From Gemmatimonadota bacterium (GTDB taxonomy: Bacteria > Gemmatimonadota > Gemmatimonadetes > Gemmatimonadales > Gemmatimonadaceae), in assembly GCA_016194585.1 (NCBI GenBank), contig JACQBG010000041.1, positions 1 to 64,000 on the forward strand: DNA of 64,000 nucleotides, in the 5' to 3' direction. Below are positions 28,294-39,200 of this stretch, piece after piece. The notes beneath the pieces are model-generated. The model ran no database searches, was not told the DNA's origin, and worked only from the letters and a program-made list of their open reading frames with translations. The position numbers and the translations under genes are program-made. Numbering within the stretch: the stretch's first letter is position 1; each line of letters starts with the position of its first letter.

Positions 28294-28325
28294 CCTCCCG
28301 CGCCCACGACCACCCGCCCGCGCCG

Positions 28326-29443
28326 ATGACTCCCAACCCCCACGCCGACCGGCCGCCGCTCGCACTCGACGCACGCGCGTCCGACGCGCTGCGCGCGCTC
28401 GTCACGGAGTTCGACGCGGGGCGCAAGGCGGCCCTCGCGCGCGCGGTCTCCGTCGTGGAGGACCAGCGCGCCGGGAGCGACCTGTTGCTCGCCGCGATGC
28501 ATCCGCGCGTCGGGCGGGCGCGGCGCATCGGCCTCACCGGGCCGCCGGGAGCGGGGAAGAGCACGCTCACCACGCTCCTCGCCGCCGAACTGCGGAAGGC
28601 CGGGTTGACCGTCGGCATCGTGGCCGTCGACCCGACCTCGCCGTTCACGGGGGGCGCCCTCCTCGGCGACCGTGTGCGCATGGAATCGGTCGCGCTCGAC
28701 CCCGGCGTGTTCATCCGGTCGATGGCCACGCGCGGCTCGCTCGGCGGACTCGCCGCGACGACGCGCGAAGTGTGCGACGTCCTCGACGCGTTCGGCGTCG
28801 ACCGCATCCTCGTCGAGACGGTGGGCGTCGGCCAGAGCGAGCTCGACATCGCGCGCACCGTCGACACGAGCGCCGTGGTGCTGGTGCCCGAATCCGGCGA
28901 CTCGATCCAGACGCTGAAGGCCGGCGTGATGGAGATCGCCGACCTCTTCGTCGTCAACAAGGCCGATCGGCCCGGCGCCGACCGGCTGCGCAACGACATC
29001 GAACTGATGCTCGGCCTGCGCTCCGGTCTCACGCTCAAGGACACGCCGGCGCATCACGGCATCGATCTCAAGGCGCTCGCCAACCCCGCCAAGGCGGCCC
29101 GCAAGGCCGCCGCCGCCCCCGATGGCGACCGGTGGGTGCCGCCGGTGCTGCGGGCCGTCGGGACGACGGGGGACGGGATCGTCGAGATGCTCGACGCACT
29201 CGACCGTCATTTTGCGTATCTTGAACGGAGCGGCGCGCTGCAGCGCCGCCGCCGCGCGCGTCTCCGTGAGCGCGTGATGGACGTCGTCGAACAGCGCGTG
29301 CGGCGTCGCCTCTGGACCGACCCGGCGACGAGCGCGTGGCTCGACGACCGCATCCCCGAACTCGAAACCGGCCGCACGACGCCATACGCCGTCGCCGACG
29401 CGCTTCTCGCGCAGAGCGGCGCACTCCTCACCGGAGAGTCCCG

Positions 29444-29447
<4 letters not shown>
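28326..29447 (+). CDS. meaB: MeaB/ArgK-type GTPase, chaperone of B12-dependent acyl-CoA mutase
   Basis: 373 residues. P-loop [17 protein letters not shown], then [31 protein letters not shown] and [10 protein letters not shown] are typical of MeaB (human MMAA). These G proteins load and protect the adenosylcobalamin cofactor of methylmalonyl-type mutases. An extra segment (about 250-275, [18 protein letters not shown]) interrupts the usual sequence. It ends four bases inside the mutase gene, so chaperone and large subunit are made together. ATG at 28326 is the first start after an unremarkable 32-base gap. Confidence 0.93.
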
Positions 29448-31134
<1,687 letters not shown>

Positions 31135-31138
<4 letters not shown>

Positions 31139-31833
31139 GGAAGCCGGCCACGCGGGCTCCGGCGGCCACCGGCGACTGGTGGCGCACCTACTTCGATGCC
31201 GGCTACCTGCGCGAGTACGAGCCGATGTTCGACCTCGTCGAGAGCCGCCGGCAGGTCGCGCGCCTGCTCGAGCTGCTCGAGCTGCCGTCGGGCGCGCGGC
31301 TGCTCGACTGCCCCTGCGGCCAGGGCCGCCACGCCCACCTCCTCGCCGAAGCCGGTTTCGACGTCGACGGCGTCGACTACTCCGGGCCGCTGCTCGAGAA
31401 GGCGCGCGAACGGGGGGCGGGGCGTACCCTGCGCTACCGCCGGGCCGACATGCGGAAGCTTCCGGCCGGCTGGAGCGGGCGGTTCGACGCCGTGCTTAAC
31501 CTGTTCACGAGCTTCGGGTTCTTCGGCGACCCGCGCGACGACGCGCGCGTGGTGCGCGAATTCGCGCGCGTGCTCAAGCCCGGCGGCTTGCTCCTCTGGC
31601 ACGGCGGCGACCGCGATGGCGTGATGGCCAAGTTCCTCACCCGCGACTGGTGGACCACCGCGGACGGCACGCTCGTGGCCCAGGAACGGAGTTTCGACCC
31701 GCTCTCCGGGTTCCTCACGGTCGAGTCGGTGTGGCGCGGCCCGCGCGTGCACGAGGAGCGCACCCACCGCATCCGGCTCTATTCGCCGACGCACCTCGCG
31801 GAGTTGATGCGCGACGCGGGGCTCATCGTCTAA
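31135..31833 (+). CDS. Class I SAM-dependent methyltransferase, probably C-terminally truncated by an in-frame stop
   Basis: A Rossmann methyltransferase: [20 protein letters not shown] (motif I), [21 protein letters not shown] and LKPGGLLLW. The first ATG is at 31225, but the 28 upstream codons still encode family sequence ([17 protein letters not shown]), so translation probably starts earlier. CTG at 31135 overlaps the mutase stop (CTGA) like the GTGA overlaps elsewhere. The frame ends at TAA 31831-31833; beyond it the same frame reads QAFDGFTSKSLSRR...MLLVARKDG to TGA at 31914, the normal C-terminus. One base change (for example TAC to TAA) would explain it. The substrate is unknown. Confidence 0.7.
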
Positions 31834-31951
31834 CAGGCGTTCGACGGTTTCACGTCCAAGTCGCTCTCGCGGCGTTCGAGCGAGATGCTGCTGGTCGCGC
31901 GAAAGGACGGCTGACCGGGCGTCACTCCACGACGTACACGAGCTGCTTGCG

Positions 31952-32233
31952 CGCGAGCTGCGCAACGTCATCGAGCGCATCCTGCTCGTCGAGGACGACG
32001 GCGTGGTGCGGCTCACGCAGCTGCCGCGGGCCATCGCGGGATCGGCGGGGCCGGCGCCGAACGGGGGAGGGATGGTGCTCCCCGCGGCCGGACTCGATCT
32101 CGGCGCCACGGAGCGCGAGCTCATCGCGCAGGCGTTGGCACGCGCGGGCGGCAACAAGACGGCCGCGGCGCGACTGCTCGGCCTCTCCCGCGACACGCTC
32201 CGTTACCGGCTGGAGAAGTTCAACATCCAGTAG
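31952..32233 (+). pseudogene. C-terminal remnant of an NtrC-family sigma-54 activator (Fis-type HTH)
   Basis: The frame begins with RELRNVIERILLVEDD, the end of the AAA+ domain of NtrC-family regulators, then PRAIAG, a Gly/Pro-rich linker and a complete Fis-type helix-turn-helix: LIAQALARAGGNKTAAARLLGLSRDTLRYRLEKFNIQ. The receiver and ATPase parts are missing; the sequence before it is unrelated and follows the end of the methyltransferase. GTG at 32003 could still give a 76-residue Fis-like protein that binds DNA. Whether it is expressed is unknown. It is most simply a deletion remnant. Confidence 0.65.
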
Positions 32234-32236
32234 CCG

Positions 32237-33190
32237 TCAGAGGTCGCGCTCCCAGACCTGCTCGACGAGGTCGTGCCCGAAGCTGTGGTGGGGCGCCTCG
32301 TGCACGAGCTGGAACCCCGCCGCCTGGTAGATGCGCCGGGCCGCGACGAGCACGTCGTTCGTCCAGAGCGTCATCCGCGTGTAGCCCGACGCGCGGGCGA
32401 AGGCGACGCACGCCTCGACGAGCCGCTGCCCGACGCCGAGCCCGCGCGCCGTCGGTTCCACGAGAAGGAGACGGAGCTGCGCCACTTTCGGCGACTTCGT
32501 CACGACGAACACGCATCCCACGGGCACGCCGTGGCGTTCGGCGATCCAGCATCGCTCGCGCGCCGGATCGTGCTGCCGCGCGAACTTCGCGACGATCTCG
32601 GCGACGAGCGCCTCGAACTCCGGGTTCCAGCCGTACTCGCGGGCGTAGAGGGCGCCGTGCCGCTCGACGACCCAGCCCAGGTCGCCGGGCTCCGGCTCGC
32701 GCAGTACGACGGTCGGCGGTTCGTCCGGCGCGCCGAGGAGCCGCTCGATCGTCGAGGTGGCGTCGACGAGGGCGCGTTGCGCCGGTGCGGGGAGGGGTTC
32801 GAGCAGCGCGGCGACGTCGCGTGCGGCGCCGCGGTCGAGGCGCCGGAACGCGGCGCGCCCGGCCGTCGTGAGCGAGAGGGTCGCGACGCGCCCGTCGGCG
32901 CCGTCCCTGACGCGGCGGACGAGCCGGCGCCGTTCGAAGCGGGCGACCACCCGGCTCACGTATCCGGCGTTCAGCCGCAGCTCGCGCACGAGGTCGGAGG
33001 CGGTGAGGCCGCGTCGGTTCGCGAGCTCGTACAGCACGCGGGTCTCGGTGAGGGAGAATCCGCTGCCGAGATGGGCGTCGCCGAGGGCGCCGATGGTGGA
33101 GGTGTAGAAGCGATTGAAGCGGCGGAGCGCGGCGACGCGGCTGGTGAGGCGGTCGGCGGCGGGGCCGGCGGAGCGAGGGTGCCGGGGCAT
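32237..33190 (-). CDS. MarR-family transcription factor fused to a GNAT acetyltransferase
   Basis: 317 residues. Residues about 15-160 are a MarR winged helix (LTETRVLYELANRRGLTASDLVRELRLNAGYVSRVVARFERRRLV, DGRVATLSLTTAGR). Residues about 165-317 are a GNAT domain with LRLLLVEPTARGLGVGQRLVEACVAFA (acetyl-CoA loop, RGxGxG form) and NDVLVAARRIYQAAGF. Such fusions are known; the acetylated target is not. The ATG at 33190 is followed upstream by a perfect palindrome overlapping its likely -10 box, so it is probably self-regulated and may also control the divergent mutase-carboxylase genes. Confidence 0.88.
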   Translation of the reverse strand: MPRHPRSAGPAADRLTSRVAALRRFNRFYTSTIGALGDAHLGSGFSLTETRVLYELANRRGLTASDLVRELRLNAGYVSRVVARFERRRLVRRVRDGADGRVATLSLTTAGRAAFRRLDRGAARDVAALLEPLPAPAQRALVDATSTIERLLGAPDEPPTVVLREPEPGDLGWVVERHGALYAREYGWNPEFEALVAEIVAKFARQHDPARERCWIAERHGVPVGCVFVVTKSPKVAQLRLLLVEPTARGLGVGQRLVEACVAFARASGYTRMTLWTNDVLVAARRIYQAAGFQLVHEAPHHSFGHDLVEQVWERDL

Positions 33191-33208
33191 GGAGACTCAC
33201 TTGACGAA

Positions 33209-33226
33209 GGCAACTAAATAGTTGCC
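33209..33226. promoter_or_regulatory. Palindromic operator for the MarR-GNAT regulator
   Basis: GGCAACTA-AA-TAGTTGCC: perfect 8-base arms around two bases, 18-36 bases before the marR-gnat ATG. Size and symmetry fit a MarR dimer site, and it overlaps the predicted -10 box. GCAAC recurs at 33231, so a further partial half-site may exist. Confidence 0.65.
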
Positions 33227-33246
33227 TCAAGCAACTGTTCCGTCAA
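33218..33246 (-). promoter_or_regulatory. Predicted promoter of the MarR-GNAT gene
   Basis: On the minus strand TTGACG (33246-33241), a 17-base spacer and AACTAT (33223-33218). The -10 box falls inside the palindrome, which would allow repression by the product. Confidence 0.4.
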
Positions 33247-33371
33247 GCGCGATCCGGGCGCGTCGCGCCCCGCGTGACCGGGGCGAGGGTGCCGGTGCCG
33301 CCCCGGCGTGCCCCGGACGGCGCGCCGGACGGCGAGTTGCCCCCCTCCGTTCACGCCGCTTAATTGAAGGC

Positions 33372-33782
33372 ATGGAACGTCCCATCCGTGTACTCGTTGC
33401 GAAGCCCGGCCTCGACGGGCACGACCGTGGCGCCAAGGTCGTCGCCGCCGCCCTGCGTGACGCCGGCATGGAGGTCATCTACACCGGCCTCCACCAGACG
33501 CCCGACATGATCGCCAGCGCGGCGGTGCAGGAGGACGTCGACGTCGTCGGCCTCTCGATCCTCTCCGGCGCGCACATGACGCTCTTCCCGAGGGTCCGCG
33601 CACTGCTCGACGCGCAGGGACGCCAGGACATCCTCATCACCGGCGGCGGCATCATCCCGAAGGAGGACATGGACGCCCTCGCCGCGCTCGGGATCGGCCA
33701 CCTTTTCGGACCGGGCACCTCCACCCAGGAGCTCGTCGAGTACATCCGCGACTGGTTCGCGTCGCGGCCGCAGGGCGTGTGA
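33372..33782 (+). CDS. B12-binding small subunit of the acyl-CoA mutase
   Basis: 136 residues, a complete cobalamin-binding domain. The base-off/His-on motif DxHxxG is D15-G-H17-D-R-G20, and [38 protein letters not shown] and [19 protein letters not shown] follow. It should pair with the 564-residue subunit at 29444, although a regulator and two damaged genes lie between. The open frame extends upstream to 33222, but [16 protein letters not shown] is the family N-terminus and AAGG lies just before the ATG. The stop overlaps the carboxyltransferase start (GTGTGA). Confidence 0.92.
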   Translation: MERPIRVLVAKPGLDGHDRGAKVVAAALRDAGMEVIYTGLHQTPDMIASAAVQEDVDVVGLSILSGAHMTLFPRVRALLDAQGRQDILITGGGIIPKEDMDALAALGIGHLFGPGTSTQELVEYIRDWFASRPQGV

Positions 33783-35398
33783 CCTCCCGCCTGCGAGAGT
33801 TGAGCGACGCCACGCGCGCGCTCGAAGCGACGCTGCGCCAGGGGGGCGGCGCCGAGAAGGCCGCCCGGCAGCACAAGCAGGGGAAGCTCACGGCGCGCGA
33901 GCGGGTGACGCAGCTCATGGACGCCGACTCGCCGTTCCTCGAGATCGGTCTCCTCGTGGCGCACGACCGCTACGACGGCCAGGCGCCCGCGGCGGGGGTC
34001 GTGACGGGCATCGTCATGGTCGCGGGGCGCGAGTGCGTCGTCGTCGCCAATGACGCCACGGTGAAGGCCGGCAGCTGGTGGCCCGAGACCATCACCAAGA
34101 TCCTGCGCGCGCAGGAGCTGGCGATGCGCTGCCACATCCCGATCCTCTACCTCGTCGACTCGGCGGGGGTGAACCTGCCGTATCAGGGGGGCGTCTTCCC
34201 CGGGCAGTACGGCGCCTCGCGCATCTTCTATTACAACTCGCTCATGCGGCGCTATCTCCACGTGCCGCAGATCGCCGCGGTGATGGGGCAATGCGTCGCC
34301 GGCGGCGCCTACCTGCCCGCGCTCTCCGACGTCATCCTCATGGTGAAGGGGACGAGCTTCATGGGACTCGGCGGACCGAATCTCGTGAAGGGGGCGACGG
34401 GGCAGACGATCGACGGCGAGACGCTGGGCGGCGCCATCACGCACACCGAGATCAGCGGCGTGGCGCATTACGCGGTCGACAACGACGTCGACTGCATCCG
34501 GCAACTCCGCGAACTGGTGGCACGGCTCCCCGCCGCGCCGCCGACGCGGCAGGCGCTCGCCGAGCCGCTCCCTCCCGCCGAGCCGCCCGAGCACCTCTAC
34601 GACGTGCTTCCGCACGACCACCGCATGTCGTACGACATGCACGCCGTGCTGCGCTGCGTGCTCGATGGCGGCGTGATCGACGAGTTCCAGTCGCACCTCG
34701 CCAAGGAGATCATCTGCGGCGACGCGCGCATCGAGGGGATGCCGGTCGGCGTGATCGCGAACCAGCGCGGCCTCATCAAGGGGCGCGCCGGCGAGAAGCC
34801 ACGCTTCGGCGGCATCATCTACGCCGAGAGCGCGGAGAAGACCGCGTATTTCATCGACCGGTGCAACCGGCAGGGGCTGCCGCTGCTCTTCGTGCAGGAC
34901 GTCTCCGGCTTCATGGTGGGCGCGGAGGCGGAGCACGAGGGGATCATCCGCGCGGGCGCGCGGTTCGTCGAGGCGATGGCGACGGCGACCGTGCCGAAGC
35001 TCGTCCTCACCGTCAATCACGCCTCGGGCGCCGGCTACTACGCGATGGCGGGGCAGGGGTTCGATCCCGACTTCATCTTCTCGTGGCCCACCGGCCGCAT
35101 GGCGGTGATGGAGGGGGAGTCGGCGGTGCAGGCGGTGCACGGCCCGTCGATCCAGGCCGCGAAGGCCGCCGGGGGACCGGTCTCCGCCGACGTCGCCGAC
35201 TCGATGGCCGAGATGCGCGAGGACTACGAGCACCAGCTCGACGCGCGGTATGCGGGCGCCCGCGGCTACATCGACGCCATCGTCTATCCCGAGGACACGC
35301 GTGCCGCGCTCGCGATGGCGTTGCGCAGCGCGCTGCAGAATCCGGGGCCGCACCTCGGCCCCTTCGTCCTACCCACCCGATTGGGAGTGTCTGAATGA
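33779..35398 (+). CDS. Acyl-CoA carboxylase carboxyltransferase (beta) subunit
   Basis: 539 residues of the PccB/MccB/AtuC family, which transfers CO2 from biotin to an acyl-CoA. N-terminal half: [34 protein letters not shown] and [16 protein letters not shown]-terminal half: [49 protein letters not shown] and [20 protein letters not shown]. The [11 protein letters not shown] and [12 protein letters not shown] regions resemble methylcrotonyl- or geranyl-CoA carboxylase beta subunits. No biotin carboxylase or biotin carrier protein is in the window, so a partner must be encoded elsewhere. GTG at 33779 overlaps the B12 subunit. Confidence 0.92.
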   Translation: MTSRLRELSDATRALEATLRQGGGAEKAARQHKQGKLTARERVTQLMDADSPFLEIGLLVAHDRYDGQAPAAGVVTGIVMVAGRECVVVANDATVKAGSWWPETITKILRAQELAMRCHIPILYLVDSAGVNLPYQGGVFPGQYGASRIFYYNSLMRRYLHVPQIAAVMGQCVAGGAYLPALSDVILMVKGTSFMGLGGPNLVKGATGQTIDGETLGGAITHTEISGVAHYAVDNDVDCIRQLRELVARLPAAPPTRQALAEPLPPAEPPEHLYDVLPHDHRMSYDMHAVLRCVLDGGVIDEFQSHLAKEIICGDARIEGMPVGVIANQRGLIKGRAGEKPRFGGIIYAESAEKTAYFIDRCNRQGLPLLFVQDVSGFMVGAEAEHEGIIRAGARFVEAMATATVPKLVLTVNHASGAGYYAMAGQGFDPDFIFSWPTGRMAVMEGESAVQAVHGPSIQAAKAAGGPVSADVADSMAEMREDYEHQLDARYAGARGYIDAIVYPEDTRAALAMALRSALQNPGPHLGPFVLPTRLGVSE

Positions 35399-36768
35399 CT
35401 GCACCGCGCATCGTGCGCGTGGCCGGCGGCCAGGGGTTCTGGGGCGACTCGCTCGACGCGCCGCGTCAGCAGGTCGAGAACGGCCCCGTCGACTACCTGA
35501 TGCTCGATTATCTCGCCGAAGTCACGATGTCCATCCTGCAGAAGCAGAAGGAGCGCGACCCGGCCATGGGGTATGCGCGCGACTTCGTCGGCGCGATGGA
35601 GAGCGTGCTCGACGCCGTGGTGACGCGTGGCGTGAAGGTCATCGCCAACGCCGGTGGGGTGAACCCCGAGGCGTGCGCGGCCGCGGTGCTGGCGATGGCG
35701 GCGTCGCGCGGCGCGGCGGGCAAGCTGAAGATCGGCGTGATCACGGGCGACAACCTGCTGCCGCGCATCGACGAGCTCATCGCGGCGGGGCACGAGCTGC
35801 GCAACATGGACACCGGCGAGCCGCTCTCGCTGGTGCGCGACCGCGTGATCGCGGCGAACGCGTACATCGGCAGCACCCCCATCGTCGAGGCGCTCGCGCG
35901 CGGGGCGAACGTGGTCATCGTCGGCCGCTCCACCGACACCGCGCTCACGATGGCGCCGTTGCGCCACGAGTTCGGGTGGGGGGCGACCGACTGGAACCAG
36001 CTCGCCGCGGGGATCATCGCCGGACACATCATCGAGTGCGGTGCGCAGTGCTCGGGGGGCAACTGCCTCTACGACTGGCGGTCGATCGAGCGACTCGAGG
36101 ACGTCGGGTATCCGATCGTCGAGGCGCAGGCCGACGGCACCTTCGTCGTCACCAAGCACGCGGGCACCGGTGGCCGCGTCTCGGTGCCGACGGTGAGCGA
36201 GCAGCTCGTGTACGAGATGGGGGACCCGCATTCGTACATCACGCCCGACGTGGTCGCGGACTTCACCTCGATCCAGCTCACCGCCGACGGCACCGATCGC
36301 GTGCGCGTGCACGGCATCGTGGGACGGCCGGCGACCGACAAGCTGAAGGTCTCGATCGCCTATCGTGCCGGCTACAAGGCGGTCGGCTCGCTCGTCTACG
36401 CCTGGCCCGACGCGCTCGAGAAGGCGCACGCCGCCGAGCGCATCCTGCGCGCGCGCCTCGACCGGCTCGGGCTGAAGTTCGAGCACATCCTCTCGGAATT
36501 CGTCGGCGCGAACGCGACGCATGGCCCGCTGGCCGGCCCCGACGCCGGCAAGGACGCACCCGAGGTGCAGTTCCGCATCGGCGTGCGCGACGCCGACCGC
36601 AAGAAGGTCGAGCGGTTCACGCGGGAGATCGCGCCGCTGGTGTTGAACGGTCCGCCGAGCGTCACCGGCTTCGCCGGCGGGCGCCCGAAGGTCGAGGAGA
36701 TCGTCGCGTACTGGCCGGCGCTCGTCGACAAGACCGTCGTCACGACGCACGTGGAGGTGGTCTCGTGA
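35395..36768 (+). CDS. AtuA-like (DUF1446) protein
   Basis: 457 residues. [46 protein letters not shown] and [16 protein letters not shown]...GAQCSGGN are the conserved DUF1446 patterns. AtuA of Pseudomonas is part of the acyclic terpene (citronellol/geraniol) catabolic cluster, but its reaction is not established. Here it directly follows a carboxyltransferase, as in atu clusters. The ATG overlaps the upstream stop; the last codon overlaps the next gene. The combination suggests use of a branched acyl-CoA; the exact substrate is not predictable. Confidence 0.88.
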   Translation: MTAPRIVRVAGGQGFWGDSLDAPRQQVENGPVDYLMLDYLAEVTMSILQKQKERDPAMGYARDFVGAMESVLDAVVTRGVKVIANAGGVNPEACAAAVLAMAASRGAAGKLKIGVITGDNLLPRIDELIAAGHELRNMDTGEPLSLVRDRVIAANAYIGSTPIVEALARGANVVIVGRSTDTALTMAPLRHEFGWGATDWNQLAAGIIAGHIIECGAQCSGGNCLYDWRSIERLEDVGYPIVEAQADGTFVVTKHAGTGGRVSVPTVSEQLVYEMGDPHSYITPDVVADFTSIQLTADGTDRVRVHGIVGRPATDKLKVSIAYRAGYKAVGSLVYAWPDALEKAHAAERILRARLDRLGLKFEHILSEFVGANATHGPLAGPDAGKDAPEVQFRIGVRDADRKKVERFTREIAPLVLNGPPSVTGFAGGRPKVEEIVAYWPALVDKTVVTTHVEVVS

Positions 36769-37124
36769 AGGTCCGCCTGCTCGACATCGCGCATGCGCGC
36801 TCCGGCGACAAGGGTGACACGGCCAACGTCGGCGTCATCGCGCTCAAGCCGGAATGGTATCCGGTGCTCGCCAAGCACCTGACGCTCGACCGGGTCGTCT
36901 CGCACTTCCGTGACGTGATCGAGGGGGGCGTCGAGCGCTACGAGCTGCCCAACCTGCGCGCGCTGAACTTCCTCCTGCACGGCGCGCTCGACGGCGGCGG
37001 CACGCTCTCGCTCAAGACCGACGCGCAGGGGAAGGTCTACTCGACGGCGATGCTGCGGCTCGTCCTCGACGTCCCGGACGCGGAAGCACGCGCGGCCGGA
37101 CTGCCGGCGTGGAACGGGAAGTGA
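36765..37124 (+). CDS. AtuA C-terminal-domain-like protein
   Basis: 119 residues (GTG at 36765). [23 protein letters not shown] and [23 protein letters not shown] match the region that is fused to the C-terminus of some longer AtuA proteins. Here it is a separate gene, overlapping atuA by four bases, so the two products probably form one complex. The open frame extends far upstream only in the shadow of other genes. The reaction is unknown. Confidence 0.85.
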   Translation: MKVRLLDIAHARSGDKGDTANVGVIALKPEWYPVLAKHLTLDRVVSHFRDVIEGGVERYELPNLRALNFLLHGALDGGGTLSLKTDAQGKVYSTAMLRLVLDVPDAEARAAGLPAWNGK

Positions 37125-38197
37125 GCGGCGGCCAGCTCCTGATCTACGGGGCGAACGGCTACACCGGCCGGCTCGTCATCCGTGAGGCGCTCGAGAAGGG
37201 GTTGCGTCCCATCCTCTCCGGACGGAATGCGGTGGAGCTGGACGCGCTCGGGGCGGAGCATGGGCTTCAGGTGCGCGTCGCCGCTCTCGACGACGACCGG
37301 GCGCTCGACGGTGTGCTGGCGGGGTGCGGCGTCGTCATCCACTGCGCGGGTCCGTTCTCGCGCACCGCGCGTCCGATGGCCGAAGCCTGCATGCGCACCG
37401 GCACGCACTACCTCGACATCACCGGCGAGATCTCGGTGTTCGAGGGGATGGCCGCGCTGTCGAAGGAGGCCGCCGCGAAGGGCGTCATGCTGATGCCGGG
37501 CGCCGGCTTCGACGTCGTGCCGAGTGATTGCCTGGCCGCGTTCCTCAAGGAGCAGTTGCCGACGGCGACGACGCTCACGCTCGCGTTCGTCGGTGGCAGC
37601 GGACTCTCGCGCGGCACCGCGACGACGATGACCGAGAACATCGCGGAGGGGGGCGCCGTGCGTCGCGGCGGCAAGATCGTGCGCGTGCCGTCGGCGTGGC
37701 GGGAACGCGACATCGATTTCGGCGACAAGGTGCGGCACACGGTGACGATCCCGTGGGGCGACGTCTCGACGGCCTGGCACAGCACGCGCATCCCCGACAT
37801 CGAGGTGTACACGGGCGTGCCGAGGAGCACGGCGCGGGCGATGAAGATGACGCGGTACCTCGGCTGGCTGCTCGCGACGGCGCCGGTACAGCGGTGGCTC
37901 AAGGCGCGCATCCGCTCCGGCGCGCCGGGCCCGTCGGATGCGCAGCGCAGCACGGCGCAGTCGCGGCTCTGGGGCGAAGTGCGCGATGCCGAAGGGCGTG
38001 TCGTGCAGGCTCGCTTGCTCGCGCCGGACGGTTACACGCTCACGGCGCGCACGGCGGTCGCCGCCGCGCAGAAGGTGCTCGCCGGGACGTTCAAGCCCGG
38101 GTTCCAGACGCCGTCGCGCGCCTTCGGGTCGGGCTTCATCCTCGAGATCCCCGGTTGCACGCGCGAGATCGTGCCGGTCGTGGAGCGCTCGGCGTGA
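37121..38197 (+). CDS. Saccharopine dehydrogenase-like (trans-acting enoyl reductase-like) oxidoreductase
   Basis: 358 residues from a GTG overlapping the previous stop (GTGA); another GTG at 37109 is possible. The nucleotide-binding motif is LLIYGANGYTGRL (GxxGxTG), then VVIHCAGPFSRTARPMAEAC, HYLDITGEISVFE and GVMLMPGAGFDVVPSDC, typical of the family that includes saccharopine reductases and the mycobacterial trans-acting enoyl reductase. NAD(P)-dependent reduction of an enoyl or keto group would suit an acyl-CoA pathway; neither substrate nor direction is known. Confidence 0.82.
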   Translation: MSGGQLLIYGANGYTGRLVIREALEKGLRPILSGRNAVELDALGAEHGLQVRVAALDDDRALDGVLAGCGVVIHCAGPFSRTARPMAEACMRTGTHYLDITGEISVFEGMAALSKEAAAKGVMLMPGAGFDVVPSDCLAAFLKEQLPTATTLTLAFVGGSGLSRGTATTMTENIAEGGAVRRGGKIVRVPSAWRERDIDFGDKVRHTVTIPWGDVSTAWHSTRIPDIEVYTGVPRSTARAMKMTRYLGWLLATAPVQRWLKARIRSGAPGPSDAQRSTAQSRLWGEVRDAEGRVVQARLLAPDGYTLTARTAVAAAQKVLAGTFKPGFQTPSRAFGSGFILEIPGCTREIVPVVERSA

Positions 38198-38370
38198 AGC
38201 CGCTCACCATCGCGAAATTGGTGCTCGCGGCGGCCGGCGTGGTCGTGTTCGCCCTTGGCGTTCGCGCCGACGCGTCCGCGCTCCGCTGGACCGGCACGGG
38301 GCTCGTCGCCGCCGCGTGGTTGATGCGCTTCGTGAAGGACAAGCCGGGCGATCCTCCGCCAGCATCCTGA
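38194..38370 (+). CDS. 58-residue, two-segment membrane protein
   Basis: GTG at 38194 overlaps the previous stop (GTGA). The product starts with a hydrophobic segment (TIAKLVLAAAGVVVFALGVR), followed by a second, shorter one (TGTGLVAAAWLMRFV) and a charged end (KDKPGDPPPAS). No family is recognised. Its tight overlap makes it a real gene rather than a chance frame, and it closes the acyl-CoA cluster. Confidence 0.65.
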   Translation: MKPLTIAKLVLAAAGVVVFALGVRADASALRWTGTGLVAAAWLMRFVKDKPGDPPPAS

Positions 38371-38386
38371 GCGCGGCGGCCGCCCG

Positions 38387-39187
38387 TTAGAGCTTCGTCC
38401 AGAGCACGAGCACGCCGCAGGTGTTGCGTTTCTGCGGGAACTCCGGCGGCGCCTGCGCCGCGCCCGCGTAGAACTCGGCCGCCGCGAGCGTGTTCGCCGG
38501 GATGGTGTTGAGGTCGAAGAGCATCTCGTTCGGCATCGCGCTGAACGCCGGCATGCCGTCGAGGTAGACCGACGCGTAACAGTCGCGGTCGGGTTGGGCG
38601 CCGCGCTGCCGGTCGAATCGGCTGACCGCGGCGGTGACCGAGCCTCGCGCCAGCCGGCCGCCGGCAAGCCATGTCGCGTTGCTCGTCGCGGACTTCACGA
38701 TGCGGGTGCCGGGGAGCAGGCGAAGGAAGTCGGCCGTCGAACGCGCGTCGTCGCGGCTGAACGTCTCCGGACCGATGAAGTGCCCGAAGCCGGCGGAGCG
38801 GCGCTCCTCGAAGCCCATGAGCCTCAGCTTCAACGGATCGCGCGTCGTGATCTCCACTTCCGGCAGGCGCTCCGGCACCGCGGAGAGGGCGATGTCGGCG
38901 TCGAGCGTATCACCGGGGGCGACGGTGATCACGGTCGTCACGCGAGTGTAACCGAGCCGCCGCACCGTCACGACATGCTGGCCGGGCGGGATCAGCCCGA
39001 TCGAGAAGCGCCCCGCCGTGTCGGTGCGCGCCGTGAGGGTCGTGCCGTCGATGGCGAGTTGGGCGCCCCCTAATGGGGCCGCCGCCGCGAGGTCGCGCAC
39101 GATCCCGGTCAGCACGCCGGATGACTGCGCCCCTGCGTCGTGCGCCGCCGTACAGAGCACCAACGCGAGCGCGCCCCATCGTCGCAT
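38387..39187 (-). CDS. Secreted carboxypeptidase-regulatory-like/TonB-plug-like protein without a barrel
   Basis: 266 residues. Signal peptide (about 1-20), a carboxypeptidase regulatory-like beta sandwich (about 24-100: SGVLTGIVRDLAAAAPLGGAQLAI, GRFSIGLIPPGQHVVTVRRLGY) and a second half like the plug of TonB-dependent receptors (about 110-266), ending PQKRNTCGVLVLWTKL. Typical receptors continue with about 500 barrel residues; here there is none. Cysteines occur at CYASVYLDG and NTCG. It is a paralogue of the gene at 39201. The role is unknown. Confidence 0.7.
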   Translation of the reverse strand: MRRWGALALVLCTAAHDAGAQSSGVLTGIVRDLAAAAPLGGAQLAIDGTTLTARTDTAGRFSIGLIPPGQHVVTVRRLGYTRVTTVITVAPGDTLDADIALSAVPERLPEVEITTRDPLKLRLMGFEERRSAGFGHFIGPETFSRDDARSTADFLRLLPGTRIVKSATSNATWLAGGRLARGSVTAAVSRFDRQRGAQPDRDCYASVYLDGMPAFSAMPNEMLFDLNTIPANTLAAAEFYAGAAQAPPEFPQKRNTCGVLVLWTKL

Positions 39188-39200
39188 CCCGCCTCCGTCG

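Noticed and set aside
33479-35353. Long open frame antisense to the carboxyltransferase gene
   Set aside because: High GC keeps antisense frames open; the plus-strand protein is a clear family member, the antisense one is arginine-rich with no motif.
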